A stretch of 64,000 nt of DNA from an uncultured Acetatifactor sp. (GTDB taxonomy: Bacteria > Bacillota > Clostridia > Lachnospirales > Lachnospiraceae). Below the pieces are notes generated by a model. That model searched no databases. It saw only the letters and a program-made list of their open reading frames with translations, and was not told the DNA's origin. Where the stretch lies: positions 25,821 through 89,820 of the forward strand of contig CANQJL010000009.1 of NCBI GenBank assembly GCA_947624245.1, in the 5' to 3' direction. Numbering within the stretch: position 1 is the first letter of the stretch; each line of letters starts with the position of its first letter. Below, in pieces: positions 1-6,176 of the stretch. Position numbers and translations under genes: made by a program.

Positions 1-416
1 CCCTCGGCGACCTCCTCCCATGTGGCGGAGCCTGTCAGAGGAAATTCCGTAGGCGTATGCTGCGATTCGATCTGCTGGGACAGCTCGCTCTCGCTCTCTG
101 TCTTTGCCGCCACGGTGTCGCTCAATATCTGAATCGTGGCATTCAGCTCTTCCACCTGCCGCTGCAGGGTGAGGTTCTCCGTTTCCAGACGGGTGATGGT
201 CTCCCGCTGCTGGGCGGTCTGAAACCCTCCCTCCCGCCGGATATCTTCCGCAACGATAAGCACGCCGATCAACGCCCCCAGGGCAGCGCACAGCAAAAGC
301 GTCAGCGCCCTGACCACAGAGGTTCTGATGCGGAACTGTTTTGTGACCGCATCTGCGGCATCGGATGTAACAATGACTACTTGACTGGTCTTTCGCTTAT
401 GTCTTTGTCGTCTCAT
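1..416 (-). CDS. M23-type peptidase/coiled-coil membrane protein, 5' part only
   Basis: Reading frame open from the ATG at 416 to the window edge (138 codons seen), preceded by a strong GGAGGTGA ribosome site. The product has a basic cytoplasmic start (MRRQRHKRK), one membrane segment at about residues 36-56 (ALTLLLCAALGALIGVLIV), then a coiled coil of about 50 residues. It ends near FPLTGSATWEEV, a linker I associate with Clostridia proteins that continue into a LytM/M23 peptidase domain. That domain is outside the window, so cell-wall hydrolysis or spore-engulfment function is inference. A divisome-type coiled-coil protein is the alternative. Confidence 0.6.
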   Translation of the reverse strand, partial: MRRQRHKRKTSQVVIVTSDAADAVTKQFRIRTSVVRALTLLLCAALGALIGVLIVAEDIRREGGFQTAQQRETITRLETENLTLQRQVEELNATIQILSDTVAAKTESESELSQQIESQHTPTEFPLTGSATWEEVAE

Positions 417-420
417 AAAA

Positions 421-461
421 AGTCACCTCCGGTAAACCTCATTATTTTACCATAGGTGACT
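421..461 (-). repeat. Imperfect dyad covering promoter -10 and ribosome site of the M23 gene
   Basis: Arms AGTCACCTCCGGTAAA (421-436) and TTTACCATAGGTGACT (446-461) are inverted with 14 of 16 positions matching. On the minus strand the dyad contains the -10 hexamer, then the ribosome site, and is followed by five T residues just before the ATG. A transcript reading in from the upstream permease gene would fold the ribosome site into the stem, whereas one starting at the internal promoter would lack the 5' arm. Confidence 0.6.
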
Positions 462-472
462 CTTGACGGCAA
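444..472 (-). promoter_or_regulatory. SigA-type promoter for the M23 gene
   Basis: On the minus strand TTGCCG (467-472) is followed by a 17-nt spacer and TAAAAT (444-449). It sits about 30 nt upstream of the start codon and inside the dyad at 421-461. Confidence 0.6.
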
Positions 473-530
473 TGAAAATTTAATATTTTTGTAACATTTA
501 TCCAATAATTTCTTAATTCTTTATGAAAAA

Positions 531-1580
531 TCACACATGTAACGCCATATCTCCGTACCGGATCAGACCCTTTTTGCGCATCAGCTCAGAGAAAAGCAGG
601 GTGAGGGCCGCCGGCAATATAAAGTGCATGAGCAGGATCAGCAAAAGCGCCGCTCCCTTTCCCATACCGCCTTCCACCATGGACCCGTAAGCGGCGATCT
701 GCCCCACAAAACCCGCGGAACCCATACCGGATCCCACCGGAGTGCTGGTCATATGCAGTACCGCCGACGCCACCGGCCCCAATATGGCGCTGGAAAGGAT
801 CGCGGGAAGCCAGATGACGGGCTTCTTCACAATATTGGGAACCTGCAGCATGGAAGTTCCCACGCCCTGAGCAATCAGTCCGCCCACCTTGTTTTCCCGA
901 TAGCTTGCGACGGCAAAGCCCACCATATTGCAGCAGCAGCCGATGGTAGCGGCTCCGGCCGCAAGCCCCGTCATGCCCAGGGAGACTCCTATGGCGGCAG
1001 AGCTGATCGGCAGTGTCAGAATCATTCCCATCAGCACGGAAACGGCGATCCCGCCTAAGATGGGGTGCATTTCCACATTCACATTCACCAGATTTCCGAG
1101 CCAGCTCATGAAAACGGTGATCGGCGGCCCTGCCACAAAGGCGGCCAGCGATCCGGAAACTACGGACAGAAGCGGCGTCACCAGAATATCGACCTTGGTC
1201 TTGCCCGCCAGCAGTCCGCCCATCTTGATCGCCACCACGGCCGCAACGAACGCTCCCAGCGGCTCTCCCGGCGCGCCCAGCTTCAAGGCCTCCATGCCGG
1301 TAACGGCGGGAAAGGCTCCGATCATGCCTGCCACGGCGGCAGACACGGTGACCAGCGGCCCCTGCTTGAACTTGCAGGCCACGCCCACGCCGATGCCCGC
1401 TCCGGTCAGCGTTTTGGCCACGTTGCTGACGGCCGTAAGATAGATTTTCAGCGGTCCGCCGATGAGGCCTGCCAGCTGGGCGATGATCGTACCGATGATC
1501 AGGGTCGCGAACAGTCCCAGCGCCATACCGCTGAGACCGTCGATAAATATTTCATTCAGCCATTTCTTTACCTTGTCCAT
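531..1580 (-). CDS. PTS-like sugar transporter subunit IIC (integral membrane)
   Basis: A 349-residue, very hydrophobic protein with about eight to ten membrane segments rich in Gly and Ala. It resembles the compact stand-alone PTS EIIC family of Firmicutes (PTS_EIIC_2 type), which lacks fused IIA or IIB domains. No EIIA, EIIB or HPr gene lies nearby, so the substrate and even the phosphotransfer coupling are unknown. I chose MDKVKKW at 1580 rather than an ATG five codons earlier because GAGGAG lies seven bases before it. The ribosome site overlaps the 3' end of hisA, implying translational coupling. Confidence 0.7.
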   Translation of the reverse strand: MDKVKKWLNEIFIDGLSGMALGLFATLIIGTIIAQLAGLIGGPLKIYLTAVSNVAKTLTGAGIGVGVACKFKQGPLVTVSAAVAGMIGAFPAVTGMEALKLGAPGEPLGAFVAAVVAIKMGGLLAGKTKVDILVTPLLSVVSGSLAAFVAGPPITVFMSWLGNLVNVNVEMHPILGGIAVSVLMGMILTLPISSAAIGVSLGMTGLAAGAATIGCCCNMVGFAVASYRENKVGGLIAQGVGTSMLQVPNIVKKPVIWLPAILSSAILGPVASAVLHMTSTPVGSGMGSAGFVGQIAAYGSMVEGGMGKGAALLLILLMHFILPAALTLLFSELMRKKGLIRYGDMALHV

Positions 1581-1591
1581 TTTGTATCTCC

Positions 1592-2371
1592 TCACAAATC
1601 TCTACAGATTTCCAATACCTTTTTCCAGGAAAGGGGACCGCCGAACAGATCGAGGGCGCTTCCCACGGTGACGTTCAGTCTGCCGCGGCCAAGCCTCTTG
1701 AGCAAAAGCAGGTCGTCGTAATCGTGGACGCCGCCCGCATAGGTGATCGGTATCCCGCTCCACGTCCCCAGAAATGACGCCAGCTCCTCCTCGATGCCCT
1801 CCGCCTTTCCCTCCACGTCTACCGCATGGACCAGAAATTCGTCACAGTGACGGGAAAGCTCTCGAAGCAGAGGCTCGTCCACCCTCTGCGAGGTCAGCGT
1901 CTGCCATCTGTCGGTGACGATCAGATAGCCCCCGTCGGTCCTTCGACAGCTCAGGTCCAGAACAAGCCGCTCCTTTCCCACCGCTCTCTCCAGCTCCTCC
2001 AGCCGCTCGTAATGTATCATTCCGTCCCGAAACACATAGGAGGTCACGATCACATGGGAGGCTCCCGCGTCCAAAAATTCCGCCGCGTTCTTTGGAGTGA
2101 TTCCGCCGCCCGCCTGCATACCGCCGGGATAGGCCCGAAGCGCATCCAGCGCCTGCCGCTTCGTCTCCTCGTAATATTTGTCGCCGGGAGGATTCAACAG
2201 TATGACATGCCCGCCTTGAATGCCCTCTCGGCGGTACAGCCGCGCAAAATCGGACGCGTTTTGTTTCGATACAAAATTTTCCAGAACCTTTTCGCCGCCG
2301 TCCTGCAGGCTTCCTCCCACGATCTGCTTTACTGCGCCGTTATGAATATCGATGCACGGTCGAAACTCCAT
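1592..2371 (-). CDS. hisA: HisA-like ProFAR isomerase, eukaryote-type
   Basis: A 259-residue TIM-barrel protein. HisA isomerises ProFAR to PRFAR in histidine biosynthesis. The sequence follows the fungal/plant HIS6 branch rather than ordinary bacterial HisA: FRPCIDIHNG near the start, VKQIVGGSL, MQAGGGI, VLDLSCRR with a following WQTLT, HAVDVEG, and ITYAGGV. Catalytic Asp candidates are in CIDIHNG and HAVDVEG. The ATG at 2371 fits the conserved N-terminus; an in-frame TTG lies eight codons upstream. No other his gene is in the window and the partner is a PTS-like permease, so the physiological substrate is open. Confidence 0.8.
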   Translation of the reverse strand: MEFRPCIDIHNGAVKQIVGGSLQDGGEKVLENFVSKQNASDFARLYRREGIQGGHVILLNPPGDKYYEETKRQALDALRAYPGGMQAGGGITPKNAAEFLDAGASHVIVTSYVFRDGMIHYERLEELERAVGKERLVLDLSCRRTDGGYLIVTDRWQTLTSQRVDEPLLRELSRHCDEFLVHAVDVEGKAEGIEEELASFLGTWSGIPITYAGGVHDYDDLLLLKRLGRGRLNVTVGSALDLFGGPLSWKKVLEICRDL

Positions 2372-2588
2372 AATATCCGCAACCAATCCTCTCAATTTTT
2401 AGAAATCCCGATTTTTATAGTTTTAGAAAATTTTTTCAGCGACCACACGCATAAATCGTCTCGCTTTCCACATACTAAACGCAAAATCCGTGTCGCTCCT
2501 TTTGAGGAATCGCTCATTTTGAGGAACGACAGGATTTTTAACTTTAGTTGAGGCAGACTGACGAGCAATATGCAGAATGGAGGAAATT

Positions 2589-3074
2589 ATGAAAAAATTC
2601 AAAAATCTTGCCGGAACCAAAAAGTTCCTGGCGCTTGGTCTTATGCTGGCATTTATGTGCATCGCCACAGCTTGTACCAACGGCGGCACCGCAAGTTCCG
2701 AGGGCTCCGGAAGCATGGCACAGAACGGCTCCCAATCGGGCTCCGGCGCACTGGCGGACAATGACACCAATGCGAACGGAAACAACATGACGGGCAGCGG
2801 CTCCGCCAACGGAAACAACACCACCGGCAGCAGCTCCGCAAGCAGAGACAGCATGACCGGCAGCAGCTCCGCCAACGGAAACAGCACCACCGGCAGCGGC
2901 TCCGCGAACAACGGTTCCGATGCCAACGTCACGGACGGAAGCTACAATAATTCCGTGACCGAGGGAACCGACGACAATTCCCTTGGAACCGATAAGGACG
3001 GCGTCCTCGGCAACGTTCTGGACGATGTAAAGGACGGCGTTGACGACCTGGCCGACGATACCATGAACCGGTAA
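2589..3074 (+). CDS. Ser/Gly/Asn-rich lipoprotein, function unknown
   Basis: A 161-residue protein with a signal peptide and lipobox (CIATAC, Cys about residue 29), so probably anchored outside the membrane. After that comes a low-complexity stretch (about 35-115) built from imperfect 10-11-residue units such as TGSGSANGNN and TGSSSANGNS, then an acidic C-terminal part with VLGNVLDDVKDGVDDLADD. No enzymatic motif is visible. The start at 2589 has GGAGG five bases upstream; an ATG four codons earlier overlaps that site and is less likely. A spacer or surface lipoprotein is as much as I can infer. Confidence 0.6.
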   Translation: MKKFKNLAGTKKFLALGLMLAFMCIATACTNGGTASSEGSGSMAQNGSQSGSGALADNDTNANGNNMTGSGSANGNNTTGSSSASRDSMTGSSSANGNSTTGSGSANNGSDANVTDGSYNNSVTEGTDDNSLGTDKDGVLGNVLDDVKDGVDDLADDTMNR

Positions 3075-3091
3075 CCTTTTTTCAAAACCGC

Positions 3092-3135
3092 AAGGCTTTC
3101 AAGCGCACGGACAATCTGCGCCTGAAAGCCTTTTT
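3092..3135. terminator. Intrinsic terminator, lipoprotein gene and dapB
   Basis: Inverted arms AAGGCTTTCAAGCGCA and TGCGCCTGAAAGCCTT with one mismatch, then TTTTTG on the plus strand. It lies 18 nt after the lipoprotein stop and directly at the 3' end of the convergent dapB. The minus side has a weaker T run. Confidence 0.8.
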
Positions 3136-3136
3136 G

Positions 3137-3907
3137 TCAAAATGAGAGCGCCGCCTCGATCACATCGCTCATGTCGTACATTCCCGCCGGCTTGCCTGCC
3201 AGAAATTTTGCGGCCTGCACGGCGCCTCTGCCGAACACTGCCTTGGAGTGCGCGGCATGGGAGAAGGTGACGACCTCGTCCGTCCCCGCAAAGATCACGT
3301 CATGCTCGCCCACAATGGTTCCGCCGCGGATCGCGCTGATGCCGATCTCCTTTTTGGGGCGCTGCATACGCCGCCCGCTCCTGTCAAACACATACTCGTA
3401 CTCCCCGCCCAGCTCTTCCCTGACGGAATCCGCCAGAGCAAGCGCGGTCCCGCTGGGCGCGTCCAGCTTCAGATTGTGATGCTTTTCCAGTATCTCCACA
3501 TCAAATCCTGCCGGAGCCAGAACCTCCGTGGCCTTCTTTAAAAGCTTCAGCAAGAGATTGATTCCCAGAGACATATTCGCCGACCTGAGCACGGGAGTCA
3601 CCTTGGAGACCTCCGCGGCCTTCTCCAGCTGTTCCTTGCTCAGTCCCGTGGTGCACAGCACACAGGGAAGTCTGTGGGCCGCGCAGTAGTCCAGCATCTT
3701 GTCGATCACGGCTGCCGTGGAAAAATCAATGAGACAGTCAGCCTCGACATCGCATAAGTCAATGTCCGGAAACACGGGGTAGGGATTGTGGCCGTCGTCC
3801 CGCGGATCGATGCCCGCTGCCATCTCCAGCTCCGGATCCTCCGCTATCATCGCGCTGATGACCTGACCCATTTTACCGTTACACCCGTGCATGATAATTT
3901 TTGTCAT
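3137..3907 (-). CDS. dapB: 4-hydroxy-tetrahydrodipicolinate reductase
   Basis: A 256-residue reductase of the lysine/diaminopimelate pathway that reduces the DapA product with NAD(P)H. Visible are the N-terminal nucleotide-binding start MTKIIMHGCNGKMGQ, the LIDFSTAAV strand, the LCTTG loop, the EKHHNLKLDAPSGTA substrate/catalytic segment, and RGGTIVGEHDVIFAG. Length is typical. The start at 3907 fits the conserved N-terminus; a longer frame would add nine atypical residues. It lies downstream of dapA with a 71-nt gap that contains a small hairpin (GTGTGC/GCACGC), and very likely shares the riboswitch-controlled transcript. Confidence 0.95.
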   Translation of the reverse strand: MTKIIMHGCNGKMGQVISAMIAEDPELEMAAGIDPRDDGHNPYPVFPDIDLCDVEADCLIDFSTAAVIDKMLDYCAAHRLPCVLCTTGLSKEQLEKAAEVSKVTPVLRSANMSLGINLLLKLLKKATEVLAPAGFDVEILEKHHNLKLDAPSGTALALADSVREELGGEYEYVFDRSGRRMQRPKKEIGISAIRGGTIVGEHDVIFAGTDEVVTFSHAAHSKAVFGRGAVQAAKFLAGKPAGMYDMSDVIEAALSF

Positions 3908-3978
3908 TTTTATACCCCTGGCGTGCTTTAGCACACCCTCTTTTTAAAATTTGAAAGTTTATCTTACGCCCGCAGCCG

Positions 3979-4863
3979 TCACAGTATTCCGTATTCCTTC
4001 ATGGCCTTTTCCAGTCTTGTCACATTGGAAGGCTCCATCTCGGACAGAGGCATACGCAGCGTGCCGCCTATCCGTCCCATCAGCTCCAGCCCCTTCTTCA
4101 CGGGGATCGGATTCACCTCGCAGAACAGCGCGCCGCACAGATCCATGGCCCGCAGCTGCTCCCTCCTGCTGCCCTCCAGATCGCCGTCCAGGAATTTTTG
4201 GCAGATCTCGTGGGTCTGCCTCGGCGCCACGTTGGACAGTACGGAGATTACGCCGATGCCGCCCAAGGCCATGATGGGAACGATCTGATCGTCGTTTCCG
4301 GAATAGATATCCACCTTCCCGTCAGCCAATGCCGCCAGCTTGGCGATCTGAGAAATATTGCCGCTGGCCTCCTTTACTCCCACGATGTTCTCTACGTCCT
4401 TACAGAGCCGCACCACGGTCTCCGGCAGGATATTGCAGCCGGTCCTTGAGGGCACGTTATACAGCAGAATCGGAATCTTTACCGATTCCGCGATCGCCTT
4501 GAAATGCGCGTACAATCCGTTCTGAGTGGCTTTGTTATAGTAAGGGCTCACCAAAAGCAGGCCGTCCGCCCCGAGCTTCTCCGCCTCCGTGGAGAGATAA
4601 ATCGCCGTCTCCGTACAGTTGGAGCCGGTCCCCGCTATCACGGGAATCCTGCCCGCCACAGTCCTGACGCAGTGGCCGATCACGTCCAGATGCTCCTCGT
4701 GCGTCAATGTGGAAGCCTCGCCGGTAGTGCCGCACACGATGATCGCGTCCGTGCCCTCGGCGATCTGAAACTCCAGCAGCGCATCGAACTGCTCATAATT
4801 TACCTTTCCGTCCTCGTACATCGGCGTGACGATAGCCACGCCCGCTCCCTTAAAAACAGCCAT
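3979..4863 (-). CDS. dapA: 4-hydroxy-tetrahydrodipicolinate synthase
   Basis: A 294-residue TIM-barrel aldolase that condenses pyruvate with aspartate semialdehyde, the committed step to DAP and lysine and also to spore dipicolinate. Motifs seen: CGTTGEASTLTHEEH, the YNVPSRTGCNI loop with the catalytic Tyr, GVKEASGNI with the Schiff-base Lys near residue 161, and YSGNDDQ. The ribosome site GGAGG lies eight bases before the ATG. It is the first gene after a lysine riboswitch and attenuator, so lysine should switch it off. Confidence 0.96.
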   Translation of the reverse strand: MAVFKGAGVAIVTPMYEDGKVNYEQFDALLEFQIAEGTDAIIVCGTTGEASTLTHEEHLDVIGHCVRTVAGRIPVIAGTGSNCTETAIYLSTEAEKLGADGLLLVSPYYNKATQNGLYAHFKAIAESVKIPILLYNVPSRTGCNILPETVVRLCKDVENIVGVKEASGNISQIAKLAALADGKVDIYSGNDDQIVPIMALGGIGVISVLSNVAPRQTHEICQKFLDGDLEGSRREQLRAMDLCGALFCEVNPIPVKKGLELMGRIGGTLRMPLSEMEPSNVTRLEKAMKEYGIL

Positions 4864-4918
4864 CTGATTTTCCTCCGTCCGCTTTAGATTTTATTTCAGG
4901 AAGACACATGTCTTATGT

Positions 4919-4953
4919 AAAAATAAAACGCCGGCGAGACAAAGCGCCGGCGA
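4919..4953 (-). terminator. Attenuator terminator of the lysine riboswitch
   Basis: On the minus strand CGCCGGCG, a loop CTTTGTCT, CGCCGGCG, then TTTTATTTTT. This eight-base-pair GC stem plus T run stands between the aptamer and dapA, the expected expression platform for transcription attenuation. Confidence 0.9.
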
Positions 4954-4975
4954 ACGATCCAACAGGAATATCCTT

Positions 4976-5147
4976 CCGATAGCGCCCCATCCGATTACCG
5001 AATGACAGTCATACAGCTCTTAACTGTATGCCCAAGGATAAGACCTGCAGGACGTCTTCCCTTTCGGCGTCTTTCCCTTTCCCCTTCTCTCTCCTGCGCC
5101 TGCCGCATCGAGAAAGGTACTTTTGAAAAACGCGACCTCTATCTCCC
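4976..5147 (-). promoter_or_regulatory. Lysine riboswitch (L-box)
   Basis: About 172 nt on the minus strand carry the conserved L-box landmarks in order: GAGATAGAGGTCGCG, AAAAGTA, AAAGGGAAAGACGCCGAAAG, TTGGGC with a hairpin CATACAG/CTGTATG, ACTGTC, and GGGGCGCTATC. GATAG near the 5' end and CTATC at the 3' end close helix P1. It lies between a promoter and a terminator hairpin upstream of dapA. High lysine should stabilise the aptamer and allow termination. Confidence 0.92.
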
Positions 5148-5160
5148 TACTTATATATGC

Positions 5161-5189
5161 ATCATAGCATCTTAGACAGCATGTGTCAA
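5161..5189 (-). promoter_or_regulatory. SigA-type promoter of the dapAB transcript
   Basis: Minus strand TTGACA (5184-5189), 17-nt spacer, TATGAT (5161-5166). Transcription would begin a few bases before the lysine aptamer. Confidence 0.88.
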
Positions 5190-5215
5190 TAAATTATTAA
5201 AAATCCCAAGAATCG

Positions 5216-5854
5216 TCAGGGCTCCGTATCCTCCACGATCTCCAGCTTGCTCACGGACACCTCGAATGCCACTCTTTTTTCCACGTTCTCCTCGTCCAGC
5301 TTTTTCATGTACTCACGGCTCTGGATCCTGCCCCATACGCAGCAGCGCTCTCCGACCTTAAAATTATTTGCGTAGCGGGCGTTCCTTCCCCAACAGATGC
5401 AGGGTATGTAATCGGACTTTCCGTAAGGTCTGTTCACCGCCAGAAGAAGATCCGCGATCTCTCTGCCAAGAGGGGTCTTGCGGTAGATAGGCTCCTTGCA
5501 GATGTAGCCGTCGAGAAAGATCTGATTTGTCTTGGAGCTCTCCTCCACCTCATCGATGAAGCTGACTTCCCTGGCAAACACGGACAGGACCAGTCTGTTC
5601 CTTCTCTCCTCATGGCGATTGTAGGATCTGAACTGACCGTTCACGCAGATCAGGGAACCCACATAATTCTCCGCAACGTCCATAAGGCGCTCGGAGACCA
5701 TGACGGGAATGATATCATAGCTCTCGCTGAGACGCTTGCATCTCACATCCACCATGTAGAACCCCTCGCCGTAGATCTGATGGCTGTAGGAAAAACCGCT
5801 CACGATTTCCCCCATGACCGTTACCTGATTGTTTTCAATTACTTTATCTGTCAT
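5216..5854 (-). CDS. SSB-like single-stranded DNA-binding protein with two OB-fold halves
   Basis: A 212-residue protein. The second half (about 108-205) shows an SSB/OB signature: LDGYICKEPIYRKTPLGREI, then LLLAVNRPYG, YIPCICWGRNAR and VWGRIQSREY. The first half (about 9-95) looks like a divergent second OB fold (VTVMGEIVSGF, VNGQFRSYN, LVLSVFAREV). It is longer than ordinary SSB and lacks the acidic DDDIPF-type tip that recruits partners, so it is probably a secondary SSB rather than the replication SSB. It stands alone on its strand between the dap leader and typA. Confidence 0.72.
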   Translation of the reverse strand: MTDKVIENNQVTVMGEIVSGFSYSHQIYGEGFYMVDVRCKRLSESYDIIPVMVSERLMDVAENYVGSLICVNGQFRSYNRHEERRNRLVLSVFAREVSFIDEVEESSKTNQIFLDGYICKEPIYRKTPLGREIADLLLAVNRPYGKSDYIPCICWGRNARYANNFKVGERCCVWGRIQSREYMKKLDEENVEKRVAFEVSVSKLEIVEDTEP

Positions 5855-6073
5855 TTTTCCTCTCCTTCTGCCGCTTTATCGGCTTGTCTCGTGCTTAAGC
5901 TTTACGCCTCTTTGTGGATATTATTATATATACAATATTTCCGGCAAAATTAGTACTGTTTTTCATCGCGGATATTTCCATTTTTCGTCGTTAAAATTTA
6001 TATTCAGACTTATATTATCACTTATTCCCCACCAAAAAAGCAACTACTTTTTTCAGACGACCGCGATGTACGC
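5855..6073. other. Intergenic AT-rich region between SSB-like gene and typA
   Basis: This stretch holds the 5' region of the SSB-like gene and the area upstream of the typA promoter. On the minus strand TTGCCG, an 18-nt spacer and TAATAT (around 5920-5950) is a possible promoter for the SSB-like gene, but several overlapping AT-rich alternatives exist. I see no ORF, repeat or structured RNA here. Confidence 0.35.
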
Positions 6074-6102
6074 TTGCATACGGTCTGAAATGGTGCTATA
6101 CT
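6074..6102 (+). promoter_or_regulatory. SigA-type promoter of typA
   Basis: TTGCAT (6074-6079), 17-nt spacer, TATACT (6097-6102), about 75 nt upstream of the typA ATG. Confidence 0.82.
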
Positions 6103-6104
6103 GT

Positions 6105-6156
6105 AACGGTTTGAAATTCGACAAAAGTTTTCGTCGACAAAAAATTCAAAACCGTT
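6105..6156 (+). promoter_or_regulatory. Hairpin in the typA leader
   Basis: AACGGTTTGAAATT (6105-6118) pairs with AATTCAAAACCGTT (6143-6156) with small bulges. The loop holds a second short hairpin (CGAC/GTCG around 6119-6136). It occupies nearly the whole leader between the promoter and the ribosome site and has no T run, so it is not a simple terminator. A role in mRNA stability or temperature response is inference. Confidence 0.5.
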
Positions 6157-6176
6157 TTGAAAGGACCGATCAATAG

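Noticed and set aside
2423..2932. Minus-strand frame with LPVVLFPLAE repeats
   Set aside because: It is the reverse image of the repeat lipoprotein gene, has no ribosome site, and the sense frame has a signal peptide.
3937..3960. Terminator between dapA and dapB
   Set aside because: The GTGTGC/GCACGC hairpin has no following T run on the minus strand, so co-transcription is more likely.
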